A stretch of 64,000 nucleotides of DNA from Mycobacterium sp. GA-0227b (GCF_001499855.1 NZ_LQIK01000005.1:62001-126000); one strand, 5' to 3'; positions 19,076 to 29,036 are shown, counted from the first letter of the stretch. The notes: generated by a model from the letters alone, not told the origin. Program-made: numbers and translations.

Positions 19076-19902
19076 TCGTGGTGACCGACTCGTCGTCGCG
19101 CCTGACGCCTGACGAGTTGAAGCAGACCGACATCCGGCAGGTGCCGTTGCATGTGCTGGTCGATCTGATCGACCTGCGCGACGGTGTCGACGAGGTGCCG
19201 TATGACGTGCATGAGGTGCTGCGCGCGAGCACCGCGGGCGCGACACCCGCCGACCTCGCGGAGATGTACCGCCAGGCGCTGCGGGACAGCGACGGCGACG
19301 GCGTTGTCGCCGTGCACCTGTCGGCGGCGCTGTCGAGTTCGTACAGTTCTGCGGTGCAGGCCGCTCGGGAGTTCGGACCGTCGGTACGGGTCGTCAATTC
19401 ACGCTCGGCGGCGATGGGGGTGGGGTTCACCGCGCTCGCCACCGCGCGCGCCGCCGCCAACGGTTTGGACCTGGATTCGGTTGAGGCCGTTGCGCGTTCG
19501 GCGGTACAACGCACGCACGCGTTCATCGTGGTGCACCGGCTGGACAATCTGCGGCGCAGCGGGCGGATCGGAACCGCGGCATCATGGTTGGGCACCGCGT
19601 TGTCGGTCAAGCCGCTGCTGTGCATCGACGTCGACGGCCGACTCGTGCTCGACCAACGGATCCGGACGATCGGCAAGGCACACATGACGATGGTGGACCG
19701 CGTCGCCGATCTTGTCGGTGACCGCCAGGCGTCGATCGCGGTACACCACGTCGACAACCACGACGGCGCCGACGAGGTCGGCGCCGCGCTGACGGACCGG
19801 CTCCCTCAGCTCGAAGCGCTCACCGTGCGGGATATGGGTCCGGTGCTGTCGATCCATGTCGGTGGGGGCGCGATCGGTGTGGTCGTCCAGCTCGCCGACT
19901 GA
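19066..19902 (+). CDS. DegV family fatty-acid-binding protein
   Basis: DegV-fold lipid-binding protein (278 aa): [16 protein letters not shown] at the N terminus, the [18 protein letters not shown] block that cradles the fatty-acid carboxylate, [13 protein letters not shown] and [13 protein letters not shown]. DegV proteins bind fatty acids and can present them to acyl-phosphate enzymes. Its place directly after octT hints at a link to acyl supply for octanoylation, which is inference. The GTG start lies within the octT 3' end. It is the last gene of the nadD operon. Confidence 0.9.
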   Translation: MSVVVVTDSSSRLTPDELKQTDIRQVPLHVLVDLIDLRDGVDEVPYDVHEVLRASTAGATPADLAEMYRQALRDSDGDGVVAVHLSAALSSSYSSAVQAAREFGPSVRVVNSRSAAMGVGFTALATARAAANGLDLDSVEAVARSAVQRTHAFIVVHRLDNLRRSGRIGTAASWLGTALSVKPLLCIDVDGRLVLDQRIRTIGKAHMTMVDRVADLVGDRQASIAVHHVDNHDGADEVGAALTDRLPQLEALTVRDMGPVLSIHVGGGAIGVVVQLAD

Positions 19903-19925
19903 TCCGGCCATTGCCCGCGGCTTTG

Positions 19926-19941
19926 GTAAGTGATAACTTAC
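19926..19941. promoter_or_regulatory. Palindromic operator overlapping the promoter of the ArsR-SRPBCC operon
   Basis: GTAAGT-GATA-ACTTAC is a perfect 6-bp inverted repeat with a 4-bp centre. The contained hexamer TAACTT (19934-19939) is 7 nt before the GTG at 19947, a fitting -10 for a leaderless transcript. A repressor bound here would occlude RNA polymerase. CTTACC recurs at 19954-19959 inside the first codons. Confidence 0.6.
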
Positions 19942-19946
19942 GGTTC

Positions 19947-20264
19947 GTGCCGACTTACCAAGATGCCGATGCGTGGGTGGCGATGGCGGACCGCACCCGG
20001 CGGTCGATCGTCGAACGTCTCGCGCACCGGCCGATGGCGGTCGGGGAGCTGGCTCGCGATCTTCCGGTCAGCAGGCCCGCGGTGTCCCAGCACCTCAAGG
20101 TGCTCAAACGCGCCGGGCTGGTCTGCGACCGCCCCGACGGGACCCGGCGCGTCTACCAGCTCGACCCGGTGGGGCTGGCCGCCATGCGGGCCGACCTCGA
20201 TCGCTTCTGGGGGCAGGCGCTGGCCGGCTTCAAGGAAATAACCGAACGCGAAGGAGAGCAATGA
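19947..20264 (+). CDS. ArsR-family transcriptional regulator (105 aa)
   Basis: Winged helix-turn-helix protein: MADRTRRSIVERLAHRPMAVGELARDLPVSRPAVSQHLKVLKRAGLV is the classic HTH core, followed by GTRRVYQLDPVGL. It lacks the cysteine/histidine clusters of metal sensors and resembles the ArsR group paired with SRPBCC/AHSA1 proteins. GTG 19947 is preferred over upstream starts because the palindromic promoter lies just before it. Its stop overlaps the ATG of the next gene, forming a three-gene operon. Confidence 0.9.
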   Translation: MPTYQDADAWVAMADRTRRSIVERLAHRPMAVGELARDLPVSRPAVSQHLKVLKRAGLVCDRPDGTRRVYQLDPVGLAAMRADLDRFWGQALAGFKEITEREGEQ

Positions 20265-20749
20265 TGACCTCTGCCCAATCCGCGGTCGTCCGCCACGACA
20301 TCACCGTCAACGCGCCGCTCGAACGGGCGTTCCGGGTGTTCACCGAGCGGTTCGGCGACTTCAAGCCGCGCGAGCACAACCTGTTGGGCACCCCGATCGT
20401 CGAGACGGTCTTCGAGCCGCATGTCGGCGGGCGCATCTACGACCGCGGCGAGGACGGCAGTGTCTGCGCTTGGGCGCGGGTGCTCGTCATCGAGCCGCCG
20501 CACCGCATCGTCTTCTCGTGGGACATCGGCCCGACGTGGCAGCTCGAATCCGATCCCGGGCGGTGCAGTGAGGTCGAGGTCGTGTTCACCGCCGAGGCCG
20601 ATGGGTGTACGCGCGTCATCCTCGAGCATCGCCACCTTGAAAGGCACGGCGACGGCTGGGATTCCGTCGCCACCGGCGTCGGCGGTGATGCCGGCTGGCC
20701 CCTGTATCTGCGCCGCTACGGCGACCTGTTCGACCGCGAGGCGCCGTGA
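20261..20749 (+). CDS. SRPBCC (AHSA1/START-like) domain protein (162 aa)
   Basis: A single START-like ligand-binding domain: the first strand and helix DITVNAPLERAFRVFTERFG, VGGRIYDRGEDGSVCAWARV, PPHRIVFSWDIGPTW, VEVVFTAEADGCTRVILEH and a C-terminal helix. Such domains bind hydrophobic small molecules; several are co-encoded with ArsR regulators as here. The start overlaps the regulator's stop (ATGA) with GAAGGAGAG as ribosome-binding site. The ligand is unknown. Confidence 0.87.
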   Translation: MMTSAQSAVVRHDITVNAPLERAFRVFTERFGDFKPREHNLLGTPIVETVFEPHVGGRIYDRGEDGSVCAWARVLVIEPPHRIVFSWDIGPTWQLESDPGRCSEVEVVFTAEADGCTRVILEHRHLERHGDGWDSVATGVGGDAGWPLYLRRYGDLFDREAP

Positions 20750-21378
20750 TGTCCATCGACGGCGAACCGAGCCTCAAGGAGTTGGCCCGCGCCGAGCGAG
20801 CCGACCTCGCGGCGTTTCTGGCCGAGTTGACGCCCGAGCAGTGGCGCCACCCGAGTCTCTGTAGCCGGTGGACCGTCAAAGACGTTGTCGCGCATGTGGT
20901 CAGCTATGAGGAACTCAGCGTCGGCGGTCTGCTGAAGCGGTTCGCCAAGGGGTGGGTGGTGAACGCGAACCAGGTCGGAGTCGACGAGTTCGCCGGGTTC
21001 TCGCCCGATGAGCTGGTCGCGTATCTGAACCGGCACCTGTATCCGAGCGGCTTGACCGCCGGCTTCGGCGGCATGATCGGTTTCGTCGACGCCACGGTGC
21101 ACCACCAGGACATCCGCCGCGCGCTCAACCGGCCGCGCACCATCCCCGCCGATCGCCTCGGGCGCATCCTGCCGTTGATCCCCGGTAATCCACGATTGGG
21201 GGCGGGCCGGCGGATCCGCGGGCTGCGCCTGCACGCCACCGACGTCGACTGGTCACACGGGCACGGTGCCGAGGTGATCGGTCCCGGTGAGGCGCTGATG
21301 ATGGTGATGACGGGTCGTCGGGCAGCGCTCGCGGATCTCGACGGGACAGGTAAAAGTACTCTCGCGCAACGACTCTAG
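20746..21378 (+). CDS. Maleylpyruvate isomerase-like/DinB-superfamily protein (210 aa)
   Basis: Helical-bundle protein of the mycothiol-dependent maleylpyruvate isomerase-like family: LTPEQWRHPSLCSRWTVKDVVAHVVSYEE near residue 25 (metal-site His) and later HHQDIRRALNRPR and LHATDVDWSHGHGAEV. These proteins often use mycothiol or a metal at this site. Its GTG overlaps the SRPBCC stop (GTGA); ATG 20749 is an alternative. The operon may handle a toxic organic compound, which is speculation from gene content. Confidence 0.83.
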   Translation: MMSIDGEPSLKELARAERADLAAFLAELTPEQWRHPSLCSRWTVKDVVAHVVSYEELSVGGLLKRFAKGWVVNANQVGVDEFAGFSPDELVAYLNRHLYPSGLTAGFGGMIGFVDATVHHQDIRRALNRPRTIPADRLGRILPLIPGNPRLGAGRRIRGLRLHATDVDWSHGHGAEVIGPGEALMMVMTGRRAALADLDGTGKSTLAQRL

Positions 21379-21448
21379 GCTCACGAGCGCACACTGCGGT
21401 ACGGAAAATGGTCGAGAAACCGTACGCCGCTGTGCCTTCGGCGGTAAT

Positions 21449-22501
21449 TCACACCGCGGCGCGACCGGTGACCGGAGGCAGGTCCTTGAGCGTCACGATG
21501 CCCGGCTGCGCCGCCACCACGGCGGGCACGGCGTTGGTCACCGGCAGCGCGGTATAGATCATGCCCAGACCCATGAAACCGGGTTCGGTCCAGTCCTTCG
21601 GCGGCAGGCAGTGCAGCACGGTGCGCATGTTGGGAAGCCCGAAAACCTGAATGACATGGCCGTGTTCCAGCGGCTTCGGCGGGGTGACGTGGTCACCCAT
21701 GATCCAGTTGAATCCGACGCTGACGACGTTCTTCTCGCCCACCCAGCCGCGGTGATAACCGTGGACGCCGGCGACGGTGCCTTCGGGGATCTGCATGAAC
21801 CCGAGGTCGGAATCCCCTGTCGCTGCTGTGAACGTGACGTCGAAGGTCATCCTGTCGAGTTCCGCGCCGATCGCGTCGGCCATCATCGCAGCGGACTCGG
21901 CGAACACCTCGCTTTCCCGCCGTACACTCTCCGCCAGCCCGGGGGTGTCCGGATCCTGTGAGAATCCCATCGCGGTCTGCGTTCCCGCCGATTCGTACGT
22001 CGAACAATCCACCGACTCGGTGATGCGGATCTCGTCGACCCGTTCACAGGCGCCGGAGAGCACCATGCCCACCATGTTGCTCATCCCGGGGTGCGCTCCG
22101 CTTCCGAAGATCGTCGAATTGCCTGTCATGCAGGCCTTCCGGATTCTGTCGAGGTCCGCCGGTGACTGCTTGCCGCCGGTGATCCACGCCGCGCTCGAAC
22201 AGACGTTGACACCGGCCTCGAGCAGCCGGCACAACTCGTCGATGTCTGGCCACAGCGGGTTGTAGCAGCAGGCGTCGGGGCGCTGCGCCAGCAGTGCCTC
22301 GATGTCGTTGGTGGCCGCGATCCCCGTGGGTTCGGGCCAGCCCGCCAGTTCCGCCGCGTCGACGCCGGCTTTGTCCGGGCTGTGCGCGTAGACGCCGACG
22401 AGCTCCATGTCGTCGCGTCCGATGATCGCGTGCAGCGACCGACGGCCGATATTGCCGGTGGTCCACTGGATCACGCGAAGTGGCCGATCGGGTGTGGTCA
22501 C
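21449..22501 (-). CDS. NAD(P)-dependent dehydrogenase of the dihydrodipicolinate-reductase-like/amine dehydrogenase family (350 aa)
   Basis: N-terminal Rossmann fold beginning RVIQWTTGNIGRRSLHAIIGRDD, followed by VGVYAHSPDKAGVDAAELAG and a DapB-like C-terminal domain (GSGAHPGMSNMVGMVLSGACERVDEIRITESVD). Proteins of this type are numerous in mycobacteria, and most have no proven substrate. The gene lies 24 nt downstream of an SDR oxidoreductase on the same strand, suggesting a small catabolic operon. The ATG at 22501 directly precedes the conserved fold. Confidence 0.85.
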   Translation of the reverse strand: MTTPDRPLRVIQWTTGNIGRRSLHAIIGRDDMELVGVYAHSPDKAGVDAAELAGWPEPTGIAATNDIEALLAQRPDACCYNPLWPDIDELCRLLEAGVNVCSSAAWITGGKQSPADLDRIRKACMTGNSTIFGSGAHPGMSNMVGMVLSGACERVDEIRITESVDCSTYESAGTQTAMGFSQDPDTPGLAESVRRESEVFAESAAMMADAIGAELDRMTFDVTFTAATGDSDLGFMQIPEGTVAGVHGYHRGWVGEKNVVSVGFNWIMGDHVTPPKPLEHGHVIQVFGLPNMRTVLHCLPPKDWTEPGFMGLGMIYTALPVTNAVPAVVAAQPGIVTLKDLPPVTGRAAV

Positions 22502-22525
22502 GAAATCTCCTCGGGGTCAGGGTGA

Positions 22526-23332
22526 CTACATGTGGGTGCCGCCGTCGATGCGGACCTCCGTGCCGGTGACGAAGTAGGCTTCCGGCGCCGCGAGCATGGC
22601 GACCACGGCCGCCACCGCGTCGGGCTTGGCGAACATGGCGTCGCCGTCGATGGCGAGCGTCGGCATGATCTTGCCGAACAACGTATAGTCCGCATCTTCC
22701 GGCAGTCCAGGTCCGGCGCTCTGCCCGGATTGCCCTGACCCGTCGGTCATTCCAGAGGAGATCGATCCCGGCTGCACGCAGTTGAATCGGATGCCTACCT
22801 TGCTGAACTCCAAGGCCAACGTGTGCGTCATGGCCTGGATGCCGCCTTTGGAGGCGGCGTACGCCGACATGTACGGGTGCGCGAAGTTCGCTGAGGTGGA
22901 ACTGAAGTTGACGACCGCGGGTGCAGTGCCGTCGCGCAGGGCGGGTAGCGCCTCGCGGGTGACGAGAAACGTGCCGATGAGGTTGATCCGCAACACGTGC
23001 TCGAAGTCGGCGAGGGTGGTGTCGGCGAAGTGCGAAGACCGAAGGATGCCCGCCGCGTTGACGAGAGCGTCCAGACCGTTCATCGCCGCTACGGCGCGAG
23101 ACACCCCGGCGGACACGGATTCCTCGCTGCCGACGTCGACCACCACGGTGGTGAGCCGGTCAGCGGCCCCATCCGCCTTGGCCTCGGTGTCGGCCAACCC
23201 GGTCTCGCTGACGTCGGCGGCGACGACCGTGCCGCCCTCGTCGAGAATCCGCAGGACCGTCGCCTGGCCGATGCCCGACCCGGCCCCGGTGATCAGCACG
23301 CGACGGTCGGTGTATCGCTGCAACGTCGTCAC
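22526..23332 (-). CDS. Short-chain dehydrogenase/reductase (268 aa)
   Basis: Classical SDR: TGxxxGxG motif ITGAGSGIGQATV near residue 16, NAAG at about 93, catalytic Ser in VNFSSTSANFAHP, YxxxK motif YAASKGG, and a C-terminal block TGTEVRIDGGTHM. It uses NAD(P) to oxidise or reduce an alcohol/ketone. Substrate not inferable. It precedes the DapB-like dehydrogenase, and the two were probably kept together for one pathway. Confidence 0.9.
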   Translation of the reverse strand: MTTLQRYTDRRVLITGAGSGIGQATVLRILDEGGTVVAADVSETGLADTEAKADGAADRLTTVVVDVGSEESVSAGVSRAVAAMNGLDALVNAAGILRSSHFADTTLADFEHVLRINLIGTFLVTREALPALRDGTAPAVVNFSSTSANFAHPYMSAYAASKGGIQAMTHTLALEFSKVGIRFNCVQPGSISSGMTDGSGQSGQSAGPGLPEDADYTLFGKIMPTLAIDGDAMFAKPDAVAAVVAMLAAPEAYFVTGTEVRIDGGTHM

Positions 23333-23368
23333 CGGAGGAATGCTAGTGGCTACGTCCGGTTCGGCCGG

Positions 23369-24073
23369 CTATTCCGGGTCCGGTTCGGTGTTCTCGACCG
23401 CGTCAGGCCCGGCCGATTCGTCGGCTTGTTCGGCGAGCGCCTCGGTTTCCGCGGGCAGAAACAGCGCCACGCCGAGTGCCAGGAAGAACAAGATGAACAA
23501 CGGCCCGCCGAGGTAAAGGTTCATCGGTCCGCCCGGCGAGATGAAGCTCCCCGGCGGTCCGATGATCGTGATCGTCTCGATGAGCTGCTCGACGGCGAAG
23601 GCGGCGGCGACGATCCCAAGCCAACGTGGAAAACGACCTTCGTTGGCCGCCAACAAAATCGGTGCGGCAACCATGATGTCGGCCACGGTGAGCATGGGTC
23701 CCCACATCGTGACGATGTCGGTGATCGTCCGCGCGGTCCCGGAGCCCAGTTCGCCGGGATGCAACGCCAACCCTGAGGTGAACCAGGTGGCGATGCTGAT
23801 CTGGACGAGAATCACGCCGGAGCCGATCGTGAACACGAAGGCATACGGCCCCGCCAGCCGGTCGCGCGCATGGCCGAGGACCACCACCAGGGCCAGCGAG
23901 CCGAACGCCACCAACAGCGCCTGAGTGCGCATGGCACCGGCGTTCTCCTGGATGTGGGTGACGATGTCGAGACCCGGCTTGTCGATGCCCGGTAGCGCCG
24001 GAACCATCAGCAGCGCAACGGTATACAGAACGGCGAATGCGGTGGCCGCGACCATCGGGACTCGACGATCCAC
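23369..24073 (-). CDS. Integral membrane protein (234 aa)
   Basis: About six hydrophobic segments: AATAFAVLYTVALLMVPALPG, MRTQALLVAFGSLALVVVLG, YAFVFTIGSGVILVQISIATWF, a middle pair around MLTVADIMVAAPILLA, WLGIVAAAFAVEQLIETITIIG, and NLYLGGPLFILFFLALGVALFL, followed by an acidic cytosolic tail. I do not recognise a family. GTG 24073 is chosen because TACAGT ends 6 nt upstream, compatible with a leaderless mRNA; the open frame reaches 24103. Confidence 0.75.
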   Translation of the reverse strand: MDRRVPMVAATAFAVLYTVALLMVPALPGIDKPGLDIVTHIQENAGAMRTQALLVAFGSLALVVVLGHARDRLAGPYAFVFTIGSGVILVQISIATWFTSGLALHPGELGSGTARTITDIVTMWGPMLTVADIMVAAPILLAANEGRFPRWLGIVAAAFAVEQLIETITIIGPPGSFISPGGPMNLYLGGPLFILFFLALGVALFLPAETEALAEQADESAGPDAVENTEPDPE

Positions 24074-24183
24074 AGCAACACTGTAGACCGCCGTTATCCC
24101 CAACGCTCACTTCATCCACAGGGCGCGTCGTCGCCTGTCATCGACGGGGCTTGCGGTCGGCGTGCGCACCTATCTTCGGCAAC

Positions 24184-25005
24184 ATGCGAACCGAATTGGC
24201 CGCCGAGCGCCTGCAGCGCCGGCTGGGCGCAGAAGTAGAGGCCGACACCGACGTCGAGGAGCGCCAACCGGACACGTCGCTGACCCGCTGGCTGCCGGAA
24301 ACCACCGGAAACGGCGCAGCGGGTTGGATCGCTGCGGTGCGCGCCGATCCCGGTCGCGTCGGTGTCCTTGCGCTCGCCGGGGTAGGAGTCGTCGCGGTGC
24401 TGATCACGGTGTTCGTGCTGGTGCGTGACGACACCCCCGCGGTGACAGCGGCCAAACTCCCGCCCGTGCAGATGGTTTCGTCGGCGAGCCCGACAGCGGA
24501 TGCGGCGAACTCGACGTCGGATGAGCCCGTGGTCGTCAGTGTCGTGGGCCTGGTGCACAAGCCCGGGCTGGTCACGCTCGAAGCGGGCGCCCGGATCGCC
24601 GACGCGCTCGCCGCGGCGGGCGGGCCGCTGGAGGGCGCAGACATGGTGGGACTCAACATGGCCAGACGGATCACCGACGGCGAGCAGATCGTCGTCGGTA
24701 TCGCGGCGCCACCAGGCGAGCCGGCCGCCATGGGCAGCTCGGTCAGTCCGGGTGCGGCGGCGACCGCATCGGCGGACGCACCGCCGACCGGGACCGGCGA
24801 CAAACCGCCGGGCGAAAAGGTGAACCTGAACACCGCGACCGTCGAACAACTCGACACGCTGCCCGGCATCGGTCCGGTGACCGCTGCGGCGATCGTGGCG
24901 TGGCGCGACGCGAATGGCCGGTTCACCAGCGTCGATCAGCTCGGTGACGTGGACGGTATCGGACCGGCGCGGCTGGACAAGCTGCGCAACCTCGTCCATG
25001 TCTGA
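24184..25005 (+). CDS. ComEA-like helix-hairpin-helix DNA-binding protein (273 aa)
   Basis: Membrane-anchored DNA-binding protein: cytosolic N terminus, one transmembrane segment (VGVLALAGVGVVAVLITVFVLV near residue 60), an SLBB domain (VVSVVGLVHKPGLVTLEAGARIADALAAAGG) and tandem HhH motifs at the C terminus (NLNTATVEQLDTLPGIGPVTAAAIVAWR, GIGPARLDKLRNLV). ComEA hands DNA to the ComEC channel encoded next. TATCTT (24171-24176) 7 nt before the ATG suggests leaderless initiation. Natural competence in mycobacteria is not established. Confidence 0.92.
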   Translation: MRTELAAERLQRRLGAEVEADTDVEERQPDTSLTRWLPETTGNGAAGWIAAVRADPGRVGVLALAGVGVVAVLITVFVLVRDDTPAVTAAKLPPVQMVSSASPTADAANSTSDEPVVVSVVGLVHKPGLVTLEAGARIADALAAAGGPLEGADMVGLNMARRITDGEQIVVGIAAPPGEPAAMGSSVSPGAAATASADAPPTGTGDKPPGEKVNLNTATVEQLDTLPGIGPVTAAAIVAWRDANGRFTSVDQLGDVDGIGPARLDKLRNLVHV

Positions 25006-25010
25006 CGACG

Positions 25011-26564
25011 GTGGCGGACGCCGTTGGGACCCCGCTCGATCTACGGCTGGTACCGGCGGCGTTGACCAGCTGGGCGGTGACCGCCGCCGGGATCGTCTGG
25101 CACATCGGCGGAGCGGTTGCCGCCGCTGTCGGGGCGGTGGCGACGGCTGCGGCGCTGGGTTGGTGGGGTGGACGTAGTAGCCGCCGAGCGCAGGCCGACG
25201 GAACGGGGGCGGGCGCGGGTGTCGGCGCGGTCGCAGTGGTGGCCGCCGCGTTCGCGATCGCGATCGGTCTGCAGGTCGACCAACTGCGCGACCACCCGGT
25301 CGCCCAGCGCTACGGCACGGCCGCCGCCGTCGTCGTCGCGCCGACGGAGAGCCCCCGAGCGCTCGGCGGCAACCGGACGGTGTTCCGCGGCTCGCTGCTG
25401 CGGTTGGACGGTCGCGAAATGTCGGGCCGGGTGGTGGTCTTCGCGTCGACCTCCGGCGTCGCCGACCTGACGGCCGGCACACCCGTGGCATTCCGGGCCC
25501 GAATCGGCCGGCCGACCCGACGCGACCTCAGCGTGGCGGTGCTGTCGGCGACCGGTGAGCCCACCTACGGCGAGGCGGCCGCGGTCCACCGCGCCGCCCA
25601 CGAAATCCGCGCGACATTCGCCGACGCGGCACGACGGTCACTGCCTGCTGAGCAGGCCGCGATGCTGCCCGCGCTGGTGCTCGGCGACACCTCGGCGGTG
25701 CCGAAACAGACGACGGCCGACTTCCGTGCCGCCGGCCTGACGCATCTGACCGCGGTCTCCGGCGCCAACGTGACGATCGTGTGCGGGGCGGTGCTGTTGA
25801 CGGCTGGACTGGTCGGCCCGCGGGCCGCAGTCGCCCTCGCTGCGGTCGCGTTGCTCGCGTTCGTCGTGGTCGTGCAGCCGACGGCGAGTGTGCTGCGCGC
25901 CGCCGTGATGGGCGCGATCACCTTGTTGGCGGTGCTGACGCATCGGCGCCGGCAGGCGATTCCGGCGTTGTCGGCCAGCGTGTTGGTGTTGTTGATCGCA
26001 TCGCCGGAACTGGCGGTCGACGTCGGTTTCGCGCTGTCGGTGTCGGCGACCGCGGCCCTCGTCGTACTTGCCCCGGTGTGGTCGCGGCGACTCGTCGACC
26101 GCGGCTGGCCCAAGCCGGCCGCCGACGCGGTCAGCGTGGCCACCGCCGCGCAACTGGTCACCGCTCCGCTCGTCGCGGGGATGGCAGGCACGTTCAGCAT
26201 CGTGTCGGTCGCGGCCAATGTCGCGGTCGCGCCGGTGATTCCGCCGATCACCGTCGTCGGCACCGCCGCGGCCGCGCTGGGTCGCGTCTGGCCCTCCGGT
26301 GCCGACCTGTTGATTCGCTTCACCGGGCCGGAGCTGTGGTGGCTGTTGCACGTAGCCCGCTGGGCGGCCGGCATTCCCGGATCCTCGGTGCCCGTGCCGT
26401 CGGGGCTGCCGGGGGTGGTGCTGCTCGCCGCCGCGGGCGTCGGGGCGGTGGTGGCCTGGCGCTCGCGCTGGGTGCGCGCCGGCGCGTGCGCCGCCGCGGT
26501 GTGCCTGCTGGCGTGGACGGTGGCGGGGCTGCTGTCAGGCGGCCGTGACACGATCGTGGGGTGA
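25011..26564 (+). CDS. ComEC/Rec2-family channel protein without the metallo-beta-lactamase domain (517 aa)
   Basis: Polytopic membrane protein. The Competence domain is clear: [39 protein letters not shown] near residue 220, then a series of hydrophobic helices to the C terminus. N-terminal helices and a soluble OB-like segment precede it. The C-terminal metallo-beta-lactamase-like nuclease domain of longer ComEC proteins is absent; the chain ends after the last helices and overlaps holA by 4 bases. The GTG start lies 5 nt after comEA. Confidence 0.9.
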   Translation: MADAVGTPLDLRLVPAALTSWAVTAAGIVWHIGGAVAAAVGAVATAAALGWWGGRSSRRAQADGTGAGAGVGAVAVVAAAFAIAIGLQVDQLRDHPVAQRYGTAAAVVVAPTESPRALGGNRTVFRGSLLRLDGREMSGRVVVFASTSGVADLTAGTPVAFRARIGRPTRRDLSVAVLSATGEPTYGEAAAVHRAAHEIRATFADAARRSLPAEQAAMLPALVLGDTSAVPKQTTADFRAAGLTHLTAVSGANVTIVCGAVLLTAGLVGPRAAVALAAVALLAFVVVVQPTASVLRAAVMGAITLLAVLTHRRRQAIPALSASVLVLLIASPELAVDVGFALSVSATAALVVLAPVWSRRLVDRGWPKPAADAVSVATAAQLVTAPLVAGMAGTFSIVSVAANVAVAPVIPPITVVGTAAAALGRVWPSGADLLIRFTGPELWWLLHVARWAAGIPGSSVPVPSGLPGVVLLAAAGVGAVVAWRSRWVRAGACAAAVCLLAWTVAGLLSGGRDTIVG

Positions 26565-27520
26565 GCGAAGCGTCGCGATTGCATCTGGTGCTCGGAGACG
26601 AGGAATTGCTGGTCGAACGCGCGGTAGCGACGGTTCTGCGGGGCGCGCGCAAGCAGGCAGGCAGCCACGACATCCCGGTTGACCGGTTGCGTGCGGGCGA
26701 CGTCAGCACAAGCGAACTCGCCGAACTACTGAGCCCGTCGTTGTTCGCCGACGAGCGGGTCGTGGTGCTGGAGTCGGCGGCGGAAGCGGGCAAAGACGCG
26801 GTCGCACTGATCGCCGACGCCGCAGCCGATCTGCCGCCCGGCACCGTGCTCGTCGTCGTGCACTCCGGTGGCGGCCGCGCGAAGGTGCTCGCCGATCAAC
26901 TCAAGAAACTGGGCGCGCAGGTGCATCCCTGCGCGCGGATCGTCAAGGCCGCCGAGCGCGCCGACTTCGTCCGGCGTGAGTTCCGTGCCCTGAAGGTCAA
27001 GGTGGGTGACGACACGGTCACCGCAGTGCTCGACGCGATCGGGTCAGACATCCGGGAACTGGCGGCGGCGTGTTCGCAGTTGGTCACCGACACCGGCGGC
27101 GCGGTCGACGCGGCGGCGGTGCGCCGCTACCACTCGGGCAAGGCGGAGGTGAAGGGGTTCGACATCGCCGACAAGGCCGTCATCGGGGACGTCGCGGGAG
27201 CCGCTGAAGCGCTGCGGTGGGCGATGATGCGCGGCGAACCGCACGTCGTGCTGGCCGATGCGCTGGCCGAAGCCGTGCACACCATCGCCCGGGTGCGGCC
27301 GTTGTCGGGCGATCCCTACCGGCTGGCCTCAGAGCTGGGCATGCCGCCGTGGCGGGTGCAGAAGGCGCAAAAGCAGGCGCGGCGGTGGTCGAACACCTCG
27401 GTCGCCGAGGCGATGCGGTTGGTGGCCGCGCTCAATGCGGATGTCAAGGGCGCAGCGGCCGACCCGGAATACGCGTTGGAGGCAACCGTCAGGAGCGTCG
27501 CCGAACTCGTCGCGGACTGA
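26561..27520 (+). CDS. holA: DNA polymerase III delta subunit
   Basis: Clamp-loader delta subunit of 319 aa. N-terminal domain: [20 protein letters not shown], then [21 protein letters not shown] and the middle-domain segment [28 protein letters not shown]. The C-terminal domain includes [23 protein letters not shown] and [16 protein letters not shown]. It opens the beta sliding clamp within the clamp-loader complex. GTG 26561 overlaps the comEC stop, as comEA-comEC-holA is a conserved bacterial gene order. Confidence 0.93.
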   Translation: MSEASRLHLVLGDEELLVERAVATVLRGARKQAGSHDIPVDRLRAGDVSTSELAELLSPSLFADERVVVLESAAEAGKDAVALIADAAADLPPGTVLVVVHSGGGRAKVLADQLKKLGAQVHPCARIVKAAERADFVRREFRALKVKVGDDTVTAVLDAIGSDIRELAAACSQLVTDTGGAVDAAAVRRYHSGKAEVKGFDIADKAVIGDVAGAAEALRWAMMRGEPHVVLADALAEAVHTIARVRPLSGDPYRLASELGMPPWRVQKAQKQARRWSNTSVAEAMRLVAALNADVKGAAADPEYALEATVRSVAELVAD

Positions 27521-27535
27521 GCGGCTTGATTGCGT

Positions 27536-27592
27536 CGAGTGCACGCCTCACGTACCGATTCTCGCGATTCGTGTACACCAGCCGTGCACTCG
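27536..27592. repeat. Inverted repeat between convergent holA and rpsT
   Basis: CGAGTGCACG (27536-27545) and CGTGCACTCG (27583-27592) are perfect complements with a 37-nt loop. It lies between two genes that end toward each other, so a bidirectional terminator or RNA-stability structure is likely. No T-tract follows. Confidence 0.5.
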
Positions 27593-27602
27593 GCGATAAA
27601 GA

Positions 27603-27863
27603 TCAGAGCTTGTTGAACGCCGAGGCCAAAGCCGATTTGCGGTTCGCGGCCTGGTTCTTGTGGATGACGCCCTTGCTGGCGGCCTTGTCGAGCTGGCGGC
27701 TGGTCGACGCCAGCAGGTCGCGAGCCTTGTCCTTGTCGCCGGCCTCGACGGCCTCCCGGAATCCGCGGACCGCCGTGTGAAGCGACGACTTGACCGACTT
27801 GTTGCGCAGCCTGCGGCGCTCGTTGGTCTTGATCCGCTTTTCCTGCGACTTGATGTTGGCCAC
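27603..27863 (-). CDS. rpsT: 30S ribosomal protein S20
   Basis: Small basic 86-aa protein beginning [24 protein letters not shown], followed by [45 protein letters not shown]: the standard three-helix S20, which binds 16S rRNA in the 30S body. An upstream in-frame extension exists but ATG 27863 gives the conserved length. The gene faces holA. Upstream, 27864-28013 is non-coding and should contain its promoter. Confidence 0.97.
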   Translation of the reverse strand: MANIKSQEKRIKTNERRRLRNKSVKSSLHTAVRGFREAVEAGDKDKARDLLASTSRQLDKAASKGVIHKNQAANRKSALASAFNKL

Positions 27864-28013
27864 GCGTGTAGTCCTTCGTAAATCCCGTTGGAGTTTCCCA
27901 AAGTCTGGTAGGCGCCCGGTGTGCGGGCAGCGAGGGTTCAGGTTACCAGCGCAATGGGCAAATGCCCAAAGCGAGCCCGCCGGCCGCCGGCCCGACCCGG
28001 TCGGCCGTCGCCC

Positions 28014-28874
28014 TCACCCGGCCGGCTTCGCGCCGACCCCGGGATGCACTTCGACGCGATGCAGGTCGTCACCGATTTCGATCTGGCGGTCGAACACCGC
28101 CGCGGCCAGCGCGCGCCAATCGTCTTCCTGTCCGGCCTCGATGCCCGGCACGTAGTGCGTCAGGATGAGGATCCCGACCCCCGCGCGCGCCGCGGTCGTC
28201 GCCGCCTCCTCGACCGAGGAGTGGTAATCGCAGATGTCGCGGATGCGCTGCATGGGCATCTCGTCGATCAGATCCTTGCGAATGACGGTGTGCACCAACG
28301 CCCCTGCGCCCGCCGCCAGCTCATCGAGGCTTTCGCATGGCACCGTGTCGCCGGCCAGGACAACTGACGCGTCGGCGTGCTCGACACGGAAGCCGATCGT
28401 CGGCGCGACGGGCCGGTGGTCGGTCGGCGCGACCCGGATCCTCACCCCGTCGCTGTTCCACACTTCACCGTCGGTGTACTCGTGCACCTGCACCGGAGGC
28501 GGCGTCGTCAGATCGGCGTGGTGGGAGATGCGGTATCCGATGTCGAAGCCGAACGCCTTGAGCGTGGCGTCGACCACCTCGGCGGTGCCCGGCGGCCCGA
28601 TGATCTGCAACGGGGCGGGGTCGGGGGTGAAGGTGGACACCCAACGGGTGATGATCACGTCGCCCAGATCGGCGATGTGGTCGCTGTGCAGGTGGGTCAG
28701 CAGCAGCGCCGACAACCCGTTGGCGGCGGCGCCCGCGGCGGTCAGGCGTTGTTGTACGCCGCGGCCGCAGTCCACCAGAAACGTCTGTCCGCCCGCACGC
28801 ACCAGAGTCGACGGCCCGGCCCGGCGCGCGTCGGGGATGGGGCTTCCGGTGCCGAGCAGCGTCACCTCGATCAT
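28014..28874 (-). CDS. Metallo-beta-lactamase fold hydrolase, RNase Z-like (286 aa)
   Basis: N terminus [20 protein letters not shown] and the metal motif [16 protein letters not shown] (HxHxDH) near residue 65, then GDTVPCES and a final histidine region LTHYVPG. The arrangement matches the RNase Z/arylsulfatase-type branch; an M. tuberculosis gene at this place is annotated ribonuclease Z. Whether it matures tRNA 3' ends is unproven. ATG 28874 begins at the conserved first strand; the frame stays open to 28967. Confidence 0.85.
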   Translation of the reverse strand: MIEVTLLGTGSPIPDARRAGPSTLVRAGGQTFLVDCGRGVQQRLTAAGAAANGLSALLLTHLHSDHIADLGDVIITRWVSTFTPDPAPLQIIGPPGTAEVVDATLKAFGFDIGYRISHHADLTTPPPVQVHEYTDGEVWNSDGVRIRVAPTDHRPVAPTIGFRVEHADASVVLAGDTVPCESLDELAAGAGALVHTVIRKDLIDEMPMQRIRDICDYHSSVEEAATTAARAGVGILILTHYVPGIEAGQEDDWRALAAAVFDRQIEIGDDLHRVEVHPGVGAKPAG

Positions 28875-29036
28875 GGCCCACATATACCTGACGGACGCGT
28901 CGAAAACTCGCCATTGCCGGCCCGCCGCCGCGCAAAGCAGCGTTGCGCAGGCGTGACCCGGTTGCAACCGTGCAAACCCTTCCGCGTCGACCGCGCCGCA
29001 CCTAGCCTGTGAGGTACATCACGAGCGGAGGCAAGG

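Noticed and set aside
25011..26564. ComEC as a truncated pseudogene
   Set aside because: The frame is intact and overlaps holA cleanly; absence of the metallo-beta-lactamase domain probably reflects a lineage form rather than decay.
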